Assembly (NCBI GenBank): GCA_030682475.1
Contig: JAUXOA010000083.1
Span: 1-64,000 of the forward strand
Origin: Rhodoferax sp.
GTDB taxonomy: Bacteria > Pseudomonadota > Gammaproteobacteria > Burkholderiales > Burkholderiaceae_C
Length of the DNA: 64,000 bases
Reading direction: 5' to 3'
The position numbers were made by a program, and so were the translations under genes. The notes beneath the pieces were generated by a model. That model saw only the letters and a program-made list of their open reading frames with translations, made no database searches and was not told where the DNA came from. This document shows, in pieces, positions 51,620 through 60,402 of the stretch (its first letter is position 1; each line of letters opens with the position of its first letter).

Positions 51620-52750
51620 CTACTTGCTGCCGGGTGTGAATTTAACGGCGCTGCCGTCACGCAGCGTGCCGACCGAGCCGACTACGAGGGTGGCGTTCTC
51701 GGGCACCCCTGTGATCGCCACCATGGTTTGACCGCCAACCTCGCCTCGTGCCCCCATCTCAACCTTCTGGTGCACCACCTTCTGCTGGCTCACCAGTTGC
51801 ACATAGGGTTCGGGTTTGTCGGTGCGCACTGCATTCAGCGGCACCGCCAGCGCCCGCAGGCGATCCGTGCCCAGCGTTCCCTGTGCGAACAGGCCCTGAC
51901 GCAGGCCGGGGGCGGCGTCAACGGCCAGGTAGACCAGCACGGCGCGGCTGCCGGCCACGGCGCTCGGGTTGACCCGAAGCACCCGTGCCTTGACCGGTTT
52001 GGCAGCCCCTTCGATCTGCAGCACAGCGCTTTGGCCCACGCGCACCGCCAGCGATTCGCTGGCGCTCAGGCTGGCTTCGAGTTCGAGCCGGTTGAGGTCG
52101 ACAATTTCCACGATGCGCGCGTCGATGCCGACCCGCTCACCGGGCTGCGCCAGACGTTGCGAAATCAGGCCGGCGATGGGCGCGCGCAGCACGGTGTCCA
52201 TCAGTGATTTGGTGGCGACCTCAGTGCCGGCCTGGGCGGCGCGGTAAGTGGCCTCGGCCGACGCCAGGCTGGCGCTGGAGGAGTCCAGTGCGGTTTTGGA
52301 AATAAAGCCCTGTTCCACCAGCGAGCGGTTGTTGTCAAAGTTGCGCCGCGCAATGTCAACCTGGGCCTTGGCGGCCTCGGCCTGCTGCTGCGCCTGGCGC
52401 ACGCGCGCCTGGTATTCGGTTGACTCGACCTGGGCGATGATTTGGCCGGCCTTGACAGCATCGCCTTCGCGCACACTCAAACCCTGCAACTCACCCGCTA
52501 CCCGGGCCTTGACGGTGACCGTATTCACCGCTTTGAGCGCGCCCGAGACGGACAAGCCCTGCGCCAACTCATGGGTTTTGACCTGCACCACATCGGCCGC
52601 GCCCAGCTCGACCACGGCTTGTGTGCGCTGGGCCGCCAGTGCTGCCACGGCGTCCTGTTGCGCCTTGCGGGCCGATAACGCACGCAGCACGCCGCTTGCG
52701 AGCAAAACGACGACCAGGGCGATGAGCGCCCATTTCAACCAGGGTTTCAT
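51620..52750 (-). CDS. RND efflux periplasmic adaptor (membrane fusion protein)
   Basis: Adaptor of 376 residues linking the RND pump to TolC. An N-terminal anchor (WLKWALIALVVVLLASGVL) precedes the lipoyl/hairpin region (VTVKARVAGELQGLSVREGD, IIAQVESTEYQARVRQAQQQ) and beta-barrel domain (LQIEGAAKPVKARVLRVNPS). ATG at 52750 shares ATGA with the stop of the tetR-like stub (52747-52749). The frame further upstream is that region's shadow. It is the first functional gene of the efflux operon. Confidence 0.92.
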   Translation of the reverse strand: MKPWLKWALIALVVVLLASGVLRALSARKAQQDAVAALAAQRTQAVVELGAADVVQVKTHELAQGLSVSGALKAVNTVTVKARVAGELQGLSVREGDAVKAGQIIAQVESTEYQARVRQAQQQAEAAKAQVDIARRNFDNNRSLVEQGFISKTALDSSSASLASAEATYRAAQAGTEVATKSLMDTVLRAPIAGLISQRLAQPGERVGIDARIVEIVDLNRLELEASLSASESLAVRVGQSAVLQIEGAAKPVKARVLRVNPSAVAGSRAVLVYLAVDAAPGLRQGLFAQGTLGTDRLRALAVPLNAVRTDKPEPYVQLVSQQKVVHQKVEMGARGEVGGQTMVAITGVPENATLVVGSVGTLRDGSAVKFTPGSK

Positions 52751-52863
52751 AGAGAGTGAAGTCCTTTGTCTGATGCGGCGGGGGCCGGTCGCAGGCACAG
52801 GCCGGCAAGAATGGTTTGCATTTGTGCCGCGAGGTATTCTTCGGGCACCAGTTGGAACCAGGG
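52747..52863 (-). pseudogene. 3' stub of a TetR/AcrR-type repressor gene
   Basis: Thirty-eight codons reading PWFQLVPEEYLAAQMQTILA, GLCLRP and on to TGA resemble the C-terminal helices of TetR-family regulators. The stop overlaps the ATG of the efflux adaptor, the usual tetR-adaptor-pump arrangement. Immediately upstream the sequence changes to a truncated hsdM with its own TGA in the same frame. The DNA-binding part of the regulator is absent from the window. Family identity rests on position plus a short C-terminal match. Confidence 0.55.
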
Positions 52864-53529
52864 TCAAAACAGACCACTTTGGAGTGTATCAAAAGTTGCA
52901 AGAAAAGCTTCGGCGGGGCGGGGTGGCGTGCAAATTTGAGTAAAGACGGGGCCACAGAGCAGGTTGACCATGAGGCAGATCACCTCGCGCGGGGTGAAAT
53001 GTTCGCCGGCGGTTTCGTTGGACAGCTCGGCAAACTTGCGGATCAGATCTTCAAACACGGCACCCATTTCGGCGTTGCTGACTTTGTTCGGGTGCAGGTC
53101 GATGTTGGCGAACTTCTCTGTGACCATATAGAGCAGGCCGGACTTGGCCAGCTTGTCGATCTGGGTGTGAAACTCGAAGCTCTCGAAAATGTCGCGCACG
53201 GCGGGCGAAAAAGCCTGCATGTAGGCGCGCAGGTTTTCGCCGATATGGTCCTGGTCGCCCATGAGCTTTTTGAGGTCAAGCGGTGAGGTATTGTAAAAAA
53301 ACTGGCCGGATTTGCGAAGCAGAAAGGGTTCGGGATTCAGGCCTGCTTTTTCTCTGGCCTCCTTCTCCATCAGCACTGCGGCCTTGGTGGGCTCCAGCAC
53401 CCAATCGAGGCGGCGCAGCACGGTGAAGGGCAGGATGACCTTGCCGTATTCGGATTGTTTGTAGTCGCCGCGCAGCAGGTCGGCGACGGACCAGATGAAG
53501 GACGAGAGATTAGGATTCGGGTTGGCCAT
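52864..53529 (-). pseudogene. hsdM: Truncated type I restriction-modification methyltransferase (hsdM fragment)
   Basis: The 221-codon frame starts like HsdM (LSSFIWSVADLLRGDYKQSE YGKVILPFTVLRRLDWVLEP) and continues to the methyltransferase entry NETAGEHFTPREVICLMVNLL. It then leaves the family: the last 30 codons (CGPVFTQICTPPRPAEAFL and on) do not match, and the NPPF catalytic motif, hsdS and hsdR are missing. No ribosome site is obvious before the ATG. It sits where the efflux regulator gene should be. Non-functional as a methylase; whether it makes a protein is unknown. Confidence 0.85.
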
Positions 53530-53579
53530 GAAGGGGCGTGTATGCGGGCCTCATCGGCCTGGCAGTCCGAGTCCGCGCC

Positions 53580-54872
53580 CTACGCTGCAAGCCGGATGGC
53601 AAGCACCTTGTCGATGCGCTTGCCGTCCAGGTCAACCACCTCGAACAGCCAGTCCGCGCACTCGATGCGCTCGCCAACCGCCGGCAGGTGGCCCGAGACC
53701 GACATCAGCAGACCGGCCACCGTGTTGTAACGGCCACGGTCTTCCTCCGGCAGATCGTCAAGCCCCAGGCGGACCTTGAACTCGCTCACTGGCATCAAGC
53801 CATCCAGCAGCCACGAACCATCGTCGCGCTGCGTGGCCCAGGCATCGGTCTGCGCCCCCGGCTGCAATTCGCCAGTGATGGCCTCCAGCAGGTCGCGCGG
53901 CGTCAGCAAACCCTGCACCACGCCATACTCATCCACCACCAATACAAACCGGCCCGCCTTGGCGCGAAACTGCTCCAGCAGTTCCATACCGCTCAAGGTC
54001 TCGGGCACAAAAGAGGCCGGCGTGGCGTAAGCCTCAATCGTGCCTGGCGTGTCGGTCCCCAGTTCCAGCAGACGGGCAATGCTGATCTTGCCGACCACGT
54101 CGTCGAGCGAGCCACGGCACACCGGGTACCAGGAATGGGCGCCTTTTCGGCCCCCTGTGCCTGCCATGGTTAGGCTTTGCGCTACGGTATTTGTAGCATC
54201 CAGCCATTCCACATCCGTCCGCGGGACCATCAGCGAGGTCAGTGGCCGGTCATCAAGCTGAAACACGTTTTGTACCATCTGATGCTCATGCTGCTCGATC
54301 AAGCCCGCATCAACACCCTCTTCCAGGCTGGCGGTGATTTCTTCCTCGGTTACGGCCCGCGTCGCGTTGGTGTCAATGCGCAGCAACTTGAGCACGGCGT
54401 GGGTGCTGAAAGACAGCAGCCGGACAAAAGGTTTGGCGCCGGTGGCCACCCAGATCATGGGGCGCGACACCCAGCGGGCCACGGTTTCCGGGTAGAGCTG
54501 GCCGATGCGCTTGGGCACCAGTTCGCCAAACACGATGGTGATAAAGGTGATGAGGGTCACCACCAGCGCGGTCGCCGAGATGTCGGCGGCACGCGGCGAC
54601 GCGCCAAAGGTCTGAATCCAGGCCGACAGGTTGCCGCTGAAAGCGGCCTCGCCGATGATGCCGTTGAGCATGCCGATGGAGGTGATGCCGACCTGCACCG
54701 ACGAGAGAAACTGTGTCGGGTTGTCCAGCAGCGTGAGCGCCGCTTGCGCCCCTTTGTCACCGGCGTCGGCCATGGCGTTCAGCCGCACCTTGCGGCTCGC
54801 GGCCAGGGCCAACTCCGACATGGCAAACACGCCGTTGAGCAGGGTCAAAAAGGCAATCAGGAGGAAATCCAT
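53580..54872 (-). CDS. CNNM/CorC-family (HlyC/TlyC) transporter
   Basis: Membrane protein of 430 residues. The DUF21 (CNNM) region with about four helices (FLLIAFLTLLNGVFAMSELA LAASRKVRL, GMLNGIIGEAAFSGN) is followed by a CBS pair (DRPLTSLMVPRTDVEWLDA) and a C-terminal CorC_HlyC domain (DGLMPVSEFKVRLGLDDLPE). The family is linked to magnesium and cobalt export or homeostasis; it is not a true hemolysin. It is divergent from apaH with only 15 bases between starts, so promoters must overlap. Confidence 0.9.
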   Translation of the reverse strand: MDFLLIAFLTLLNGVFAMSELALAASRKVRLNAMADAGDKGAQAALTLLDNPTQFLSSVQVGITSIGMLNGIIGEAAFSGNLSAWIQTFGASPRAADISATALVVTLITFITIVFGELVPKRIGQLYPETVARWVSRPMIWVATGAKPFVRLLSFSTHAVLKLLRIDTNATRAVTEEEITASLEEGVDAGLIEQHEHQMVQNVFQLDDRPLTSLMVPRTDVEWLDATNTVAQSLTMAGTGGRKGAHSWYPVCRGSLDDVVGKISIARLLELGTDTPGTIEAYATPASFVPETLSGMELLEQFRAKAGRFVLVVDEYGVVQGLLTPRDLLEAITGELQPGAQTDAWATQRDDGSWLLDGLMPVSEFKVRLGLDDLPEEDRGRYNTVAGLLMSVSGHLPAVGERIECADWLFEVVDLDGKRIDKVLAIRLAA

Positions 54873-54887
54873 GGATCAGCAGCGAGA

Positions 54888-55748
54888 ATGAACACCATGG
54901 CACTTTACTTGATTGGCGATGTGCAGGGTTGCAATGACGCCTTGCAGCGGCTGCTGGATGAAATTTCTTTCTCACCCAGCCGGGACACTTTGTACCTGCT
55001 GGGCGATCTGGTCAACCGCGGGCCGGACTCGGCCGGCGTGCTGCGCCGCTTGATGGGTTACGGCGCGGCAGTGCAATGCGTTCTGGGCAACCACGACCTG
55101 CATCTGCTGGCGATTGCCTATGGCGTGCGCCAGTCGAACCGCAAAGACACTTTGAGCGGCATTCTGGAGGCGCCCGACCGGCCGGCGATGCTGGACTGGC
55201 TAAGGGGGCAACGCATGGCGATTCTGGAAAATGTTGCCGGGCATGAGGTGTTGATGGTCCATGCCGGTGTGCTGCCGGCGTGGACAGCCAGCAAAACAAT
55301 AGCGCTGGCAAGCGAAGTGGAGTCTGTTCTGCGCAGCGACGCGCCGGGCGACTTTTTGCACCAGATGTATGGCGATGAGCCGACGTTCTGGAGCGACACA
55401 CTGACTGGCGCGGCCCGGCTGCGTGTGATTGTGAACGCACTCACCCGGCTGCGGTTTTGTGCTGCCGATGGACGGATGGAATTCGCCACCAAAGAAGGGG
55501 CCGGCGCTGCGCCTGCGGGCTACACGACGTGGTTTGATGCCCCCGCACGGCAGACCGCCAATGTCACCGTTGCCTTCGGCCACTGGTCCACGCTGGGCTG
55601 GCTGGGGCGCAGCGACGTGCTGGCGCTGGACACCGGCTGCGTCTGGGGTGGCGCCCTGAGTGCCGTGCGCCTGGGCGAAGCCGGGGCACACCCGCAGCAC
55701 AAGTTGTTTCAGGTGAAGTGCAAACAGGCGCAGGTACCGGGCAGTTGA
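54888..55748 (+). CDS. apaH: Symmetrical bis(5'-nucleosyl)-tetraphosphatase
   Basis: Metallophosphatase of 286 residues that hydrolyses Ap4A to two ADP and can remove NpnN caps from RNA. Motifs are YLIGDVQGC, LGDLVNRGPDS, LGNHDLHLLA, MVHAGVLPAW and GHWSTLGW. ATG at 54888 or 54897 begins the conserved ALYLIGDVQGC; the frame is open upstream to 54177, but that is antisense to the CorC gene and was dropped. Next gene is convergent. Confidence 0.95.
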   Translation: MNTMALYLIGDVQGCNDALQRLLDEISFSPSRDTLYLLGDLVNRGPDSAGVLRRLMGYGAAVQCVLGNHDLHLLAIAYGVRQSNRKDTLSGILEAPDRPAMLDWLRGQRMAILENVAGHEVLMVHAGVLPAWTASKTIALASEVESVLRSDAPGDFLHQMYGDEPTFWSDTLTGAARLRVIVNALTRLRFCAADGRMEFATKEGAGAAPAGYTTWFDAPARQTANVTVAFGHWSTLGWLGRSDVLALDTGCVWGGALSAVRLGEAGAHPQHKLFQVKCKQAQVPGS

Positions 55749-55781
55749 CCGTGGATTGCGGGGCAAGCCCGCAATGACGGC

Positions 55782-56699
55782 TTACTGCACCAAAAAGTTT
55801 TCGATCAGTGCCGCCAGGTGTTCTGGCTGGTCGTGGTGCATCATGTGGCCGGCGTTTTCAATTTTGGCGATTTCCACCTGGGGCACAAGCTTGAGGCGCT
55901 CGTGGTACTGCGCCAAAGTGAACTTGCCCTTCCACCACAGATCCAGGCTGCTGTCCGAGGCCTCCACCGCCAGCGTGGGCATGCTGATGCGCCGGTAGAT
56001 TTCCAGCACTTCGTCCACCCGGTAGAGCTGGGCGTTGGCGATCTTGTGCGCCGGGTCGCCCAGAATGCGCCACTTGCCCTGCTCGTTTTCATGCGCCCAG
56101 TGCTGCGCCAGCCAGTTGGCCTTGTCCCGGCCAAGGCGGGGATTGGTTTTCATCAGGCGGCGCGCTACGCCGTCCACCGTGTTGTAGGGCTTGAGGTCCA
56201 TCTCGCCACGCTGTAGTTTTTTGAGATCGTCCATCCACTTGAGGTAGCGCACCGGCGCTTCGTCGGGCGTGGTGGCGGGCATGCCAAAGCCCTCCAGATT
56301 GACCAGGCGGCGGATGCGCTCGGGGCGCACACCGGCATACAGCATCACCACATTGCCACCCATGCTGTGCCCAACCAGATTAACCTGGCCTTGCGGCGCA
56401 TAGTGGTCCAGCAAAAAGTCCAGGTCGGCCAGGTAGTCGGGGAACCAGAAGTTGTCCACCCCGCCCGAGGGCGTCTGGCCGTAGCCGCGCCAGTCCGGGG
56501 CGATCACGTAGTGAGAGTGGCTGAGGGCGTCCACCACAAACTGGTAGGAGGCCGCCACGTCCATCCAGCCGTGCACCATCACCAGCGGTGTTTTGTCGGG
56601 GGAAGGTTCGCCCCAGACGCGAACGTGGTAGATAAGGTTGCGGATCGGGACAAATTCGCTGCGGGAAATTCTTTTGACTTGGTACATTTGGCACATCAT
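55782..56699 (-). CDS. Alpha/beta hydrolase
   Basis: Serine hydrolase of 305 residues. The oxyanion region is VHGWMDVAASYQFVVDAL, the nucleophile elbow GHSMGG (S112), and the terminal histidine lies in NAGHMMHHDQPEHLA. There is no signal peptide. Substrate unknown; epoxide hydrolase, haloalkane and esterase relatives share this layout. Its start is 13 bases from the divergent acyl-CoA synthetase start, so the two probably share a compact regulatory region or overlapping promoters. Confidence 0.88.
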   Translation of the reverse strand: MMCQMYQVKRISRSEFVPIRNLIYHVRVWGEPSPDKTPLVMVHGWMDVAASYQFVVDALSHSHYVIAPDWRGYGQTPSGGVDNFWFPDYLADLDFLLDHYAPQGQVNLVGHSMGGNVVMLYAGVRPERIRRLVNLEGFGMPATTPDEAPVRYLKWMDDLKKLQRGEMDLKPYNTVDGVARRLMKTNPRLGRDKANWLAQHWAHENEQGKWRILGDPAHKIANAQLYRVDEVLEIYRRISMPTLAVEASDSSLDLWWKGKFTLAQYHERLKLVPQVEIAKIENAGHMMHHDQPEHLAALIENFLVQ

Positions 56700-56712
56700 A
56701 CGGAGACCTATC

Positions 56713-58497
56713 GTGAACGTCAGTCAAAACAGCGACAACAGAGAAGTGCCGCACCCGCCGGTGCCGGACAACTATTCTCAACTGCACGGCAGCTTCCAGT
56801 GGCTGGTGCCGGGGAAATTCAATATTGCCCAGGTCTGCTGCGCGCGCTGGGCAGAACTACCTGATGCCAGAAAAAGAGTGGCTATTCAGGCAATGGTTGC
56901 GGGGGGCGGAGTCACTTTTCATACTTATTTTGAGCTGCAGCAGCAGGCCAACCGTTTGTCCCATGCGCTGGCTGTGCTGGGGGTGGCGCAGGGCGACCGC
57001 GTGGCGATCGTGATGCCGCAGCGTTTCGAGACCGCCGTGGCCTACATGGCGGTGCTGCAAATGGGCGCGGTGGCGATGCCTTTGTCCATGTTGTTTGGAC
57101 CGGAAGCGCTCGAATACCGCTTGCATGACAGCGAGGCGGTGCTGGCCATCTGCGATGAAAGCTCGATTGCCGGCGTAGTGGCCATCCGCCAAAACTGCCC
57201 CCTGCTGCGCAGCGTGCTGGGGGTGGGCGCTGCTGGCGCGCAGGCGGACATCGACTACGCCGACGCGCTGGTGCGGGCGGCGCCTGAGTTTACGCCGGTA
57301 GTCACCGCTGCCGATGAAGCCGCCGTGCTGATCTACACCAGCGGCACCACCGGCAACCCCAAGGGCGCGGTGATCCCGCACCGGGCCCTGATCGGCAACC
57401 TCACCGGTTTTGTCTGTAGCCAGAACTGGTTTGGTTTTGATGGCCGGGACAATGCCACAACCGAGGCCGTGTTCTGGTCGCCGGCTGACTGGGCCTGGAC
57501 CGGCGGCCTGATGGACGCGCTGTTGCCCACGCTTTACTTCGGCCGCCCGATCGTGGCCTTTAATGGCCGCTTCAGTGCGCAAACTGCGCTGGAGTTGATG
57601 GGCCGGTTCGGCGTGACACACACGTTTTTATTCCCCACGGCACTCAAGGCCATGATGAAGGTTTATCCGGGCAGCACCGCCGCCACGGTGCGCCAGCAGT
57701 TCAAGCTCAAACTGCAGGCCATCATGAGCGCCGGCGAAGCAGTGGGCGATGCCGTGTTTGACTATTGCCAGGCGCAGTTGGGCGTCACCGTCAACGAGAT
57801 GTTCGGCCAGACCGAGATCAACTACATCGTGGGCAACTGTTCTATGCAATGGCTGGCTAAACCGGGCAGCATGGGCAAGGGCTACCCCGGCCACCGGGTG
57901 GCGGTGATCGACGACGCCGGGCACGAGTGTGCCGTGGGCGTGGCCGGCGACGTAGCGCTGAACCGGTTTGACATGCATGGCCAGCCGGACCCCATTTTCT
58001 TTCTGGGCTACTGGAAAAACGAAGCCACCACGCGCGCCAAATTCACCGGCGACTGGTGCCGCACGGGGGATCTGGCCACGCGCGACGCCGATGGCTACCT
58101 CTGGTACCAGGGGCGCTCCGATGACGTGTTCAAGGCAGCGGGTTACCGCATCGGACCCGGCGAGATCGAGAACTGCCTGGTCAAGCACCCGGCCGTGGCC
58201 AATGCCGCCGTGGTGCCCAAGCCGGACCGGGCGCGCGGTGCGCTGGTCAAGGCCTATGTCGTGCTGACGCCGGAGGCCGCCGCCGCCCGTGGTGACGAGT
58301 CCTGCTTGCGCGAAGAATGGGAGACCCGGCTGGCGGCCGAGCTGCAAGCCCACGTGAAGGGTAAGCTCGCACCCTACGAGTACCCCAAGGAGATTGAATT
58401 TGTCGAGGCTTTGCCCATGACCACCACCGGCAAGGTGCAGCGGCGCGTGCTGCGTCTACAGGAAGAGGATCGGGCCAGGTTGTTGCTGGCGCGGTAA
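56713..58497 (+). CDS. AMP-forming acyl-CoA synthetase
   Basis: Adenylate-forming ligase of 594 residues activating a carboxylic acid to its CoA ester. P-loop is YTSGTTGNPKGAVIPHRALI; A5 is MFGQTEINYIVGN; A7-A8 are DWCRTGDLATRDADGYLWYQ GRSDDVFKAAGYRIGPGEIE; the lysine of A10 is TTTGKVQRR. It resembles medium-chain (AcsM-like) enzymes. GTG at 56713 has GGAGA 6-7 bases upstream; the open frame further upstream overlaps the divergent hydrolase and was rejected. Confidence 0.9.
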   Translation: MNVSQNSDNREVPHPPVPDNYSQLHGSFQWLVPGKFNIAQVCCARWAELPDARKRVAIQAMVAGGGVTFHTYFELQQQANRLSHALAVLGVAQGDRVAIVMPQRFETAVAYMAVLQMGAVAMPLSMLFGPEALEYRLHDSEAVLAICDESSIAGVVAIRQNCPLLRSVLGVGAAGAQADIDYADALVRAAPEFTPVVTAADEAAVLIYTSGTTGNPKGAVIPHRALIGNLTGFVCSQNWFGFDGRDNATTEAVFWSPADWAWTGGLMDALLPTLYFGRPIVAFNGRFSAQTALELMGRFGVTHTFLFPTALKAMMKVYPGSTAATVRQQFKLKLQAIMSAGEAVGDAVFDYCQAQLGVTVNEMFGQTEINYIVGNCSMQWLAKPGSMGKGYPGHRVAVIDDAGHECAVGVAGDVALNRFDMHGQPDPIFFLGYWKNEATTRAKFTGDWCRTGDLATRDADGYLWYQGRSDDVFKAAGYRIGPGEIENCLVKHPAVANAAVVPKPDRARGALVKAYVVLTPEAAAARGDESCLREEWETRLAAELQAHVKGKLAPYEYPKEIEFVEALPMTTTGKVQRRVLRLQEEDRARLLLAR

Positions 58498-58561
58498 AGC
58501 GTAAAGGCAGGAGAAACCGTAAACTCGTGGCTCTTCAAAAATCCCGGACACTCCTACCACC

Positions 58562-59626
58562 ATGAAAACGATACAGCTCGGTCAAAGCGATTTGCATGTC
58601 ACCCCCATTTGCCTGGGCACCATGACTTTTGGTGAGCAGGTTAACGAGGCCACGGCCCACGCCATTCTGGACCGCTCGCTGGAGCGCGGCGTCAACTTCA
58701 TCGATACGGCCGAGATGTACGCCGTGCCGCCACGTGCTGAAACCTTCAACACCACCGAAATCATCATTGGCAACTGGCTGGCGAAGAACCCTTCGGCGCG
58801 CCAGCAACTGGTGCTGGCCACCAAGGTGACGGGTCCCGGGCGTGCCATGTCCTGGATTCGCGGCGGCAGCCCCGACTTGACCGGCGCCGACATCATTGCT
58901 GCCTGCGAAGGCAGCCTCAAGCGCCTGCAGACCGATGTGATTGACCTCTACCAGATCCACTGGCCGGTGCGCCACGTGCCCATGTTTGGCATGGTGTACT
59001 TTGACCCGACGAAAGACAGCAACGGGACTTCCATCCACGCCCAACTGGAAGCACTGCAAACGCTGGTCAAGGCAGGCAAAGTGCGTGCCGTGGGCCTTTC
59101 CAATGAAACGCCTTACGGTGTCCATGAATTTGTGCGACTGGCGGAACAATATCGCCTGCCACGGGTGGCCAGCGTCCAGAACCCGTATTGCCTGATCAAC
59201 CGCACCTATGAAAATGGTCTGGACGAATCCTGCCATCGTCTGGGGGTGTCGTTGCTGGCCTATTCGCCGCTGGGCTTTGGATTGCTGACCGGCAAGTACG
59301 ACGCCTCGGGCCTGACCGGCCCGGGTGCACCGGCGCAAGCCCGCATTACCAAGTTCGAGTCCACCCGCAAGCAGCGCTGGGGCCGGCCCGAGTCGCTGGC
59401 GGCCGCGCGCCGCTACAACGCCCTGGCACGCGAGTATGGCCTGACGCCGACCCAAATGGCGCTGGCTTTTTGCTACACCAAATGGCAGGTCGCCAGCACC
59501 CTCATCGGCGTCACCTCAGTGGCCCAGCTCGACGAAGACCTGGACGTCTGGGGCACCACACTGTCGGCCGAGCTGCTGAAGAAGATAGACTCCATCCGCT
59601 GGGAAGTGCGCGACCCGGCGCTGTAA
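58562..59626 (+). CDS. Aldo/keto reductase (Tas-like)
   Basis: NADP(H)-dependent (beta/alpha)8 reductase of 354 residues. The catalytic tetrad is visible: D in FIDTAEMYAV, Y in the same segment, K in VLATKVTGPG and H in YQIHWPVR. The cofactor end reads STLIGVTSVAQLDEDL. The arrangement ETFNTTEIIIGNWLAK matches the Tas/YajO branch. Substrate unknown. It follows the acyl-CoA synthetase by 64 bases. Confidence 0.92.
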   Translation: MKTIQLGQSDLHVTPICLGTMTFGEQVNEATAHAILDRSLERGVNFIDTAEMYAVPPRAETFNTTEIIIGNWLAKNPSARQQLVLATKVTGPGRAMSWIRGGSPDLTGADIIAACEGSLKRLQTDVIDLYQIHWPVRHVPMFGMVYFDPTKDSNGTSIHAQLEALQTLVKAGKVRAVGLSNETPYGVHEFVRLAEQYRLPRVASVQNPYCLINRTYENGLDESCHRLGVSLLAYSPLGFGLLTGKYDASGLTGPGAPAQARITKFESTRKQRWGRPESLAAARRYNALAREYGLTPTQMALAFCYTKWQVASTLIGVTSVAQLDEDLDVWGTTLSAELLKKIDSIRWEVRDPAL

Positions 59627-59735
59627 CTCCATTTACAGCAGGGCGTGCGCCACGTCTTTTAAATTGCGCGCATGCGCCAATCACCCCAAGTAAAGTGTTT
59701 GCAGTCCTGGCGGGCTAAGGCAAAATAAGATACCC

Positions 59736-59984
59736 ATGAACGAAGCCACTCAACTCCCCCCTCTGCCCGACCATCTGTCAAGTGACCCGCGCAGTCCTCA
59801 TCACATCGCTGCCGTATTCGAACATGACATTGGTATACGGTTCAATGGCACCGAGCGTTTCAATGTCGAGGAGTACTGCATCAGCGAGGGCTGGATCAAG
59901 GTGCCCGCGGGCAAGACGCTCGATCGCAAGGGCAACCCGCTGATGATCAAGCTGAAGGGGAAAGTCGAAGCGTTTTATCGATAA
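59736..59984 (+). CDS. DUF3297 family protein
   Basis: Small soluble protein of 82 residues with the complete DUF3297 sequence: LPDHLSSDPRSPHHIAAVFE, IRFNGTERFNVEEYCISEGW and GNPLMIKLKGKVEAFYR. The family is widespread in Proteobacteria and has no known function. The upstream region contains TTGCAG and A/T-rich sequence that could be a promoter, not assigned. It converges with the small gene at 60016. Confidence 0.9.
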   Translation: MNEATQLPPLPDHLSSDPRSPHHIAAVFEHDIGIRFNGTERFNVEEYCISEGWIKVPAGKTLDRKGNPLMIKLKGKVEAFYR

Positions 59985-60015
59985 GGGGCAACCAGTCTCC
60001 CGCAGCCTGTGACGC

Positions 60016-60207
60016 TCAGTCCTTCGTTTCGCACTTCCCGGGGTTGAACTCCACGGCCTTCATCCAGTACACCTTTGGGGACTTCCCCTGCTTGGCCAGC
60101 ACGGCAGCGAGCTGCTGCTTCAACATGAGCGTGGATGGCGCTTCCGCGCCAAGGGCCTCGGTCGATTGCTTGATCAGCGTTTCCAGTGAATCGATCAATG
60201 TATCCAG
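60016..60207 (-). CDS. Small hypothetical protein, probable CTG start
   Basis: Predicted helical protein of 63 residues (LDTLIDSLETLIKQSTEALG, LKQQLAAVLAKQGKSPKVYW, EFNPGKCETKD), not recognised as a named family. AAGGAG (60215-60220, reverse strand) lies exactly 7 bases before CTG at 60207, the ideal spacing, whereas no ATG or GTG is nearby; TTG at 60198 is 16 bases away and ATG at 60273 is upstream of the ribosome site. Amphipathic helices with a repeating leucine pattern suggest a real protein. Start and function uncertain. Confidence 0.6.
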   Translation of the reverse strand: MDTLIDSLETLIKQSTEALGAEAPSTLMLKQQLAAVLAKQGKSPKVYWMKAVEFNPGKCETKD

Positions 60208-60402
60208 CGTGGTTCTCCTTGCTTGCGCCTGGCCGGGGCCTGAAATGGCTGGCCACGCAATGGGTACAGTCATCTTAGCTGCTGGCCGCCAAAACCGTGC
60301 AATGCGCCTTGCTTGACTGACGCTCTGGCGCGAACGCGGGGCGGGCTGGCAGAATAGACGCTTCATGCCTGCAACAGCGGGCGCAGCAGCAGGAGAAGTT
60401 TT

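Noticed and set aside
54177-54887. Long N-terminal extension of the apaH frame
   Set aside because: It lies antisense to the CorC-type gene and lacks family similarity; conserved ApaH sequence begins at 54888/54897.
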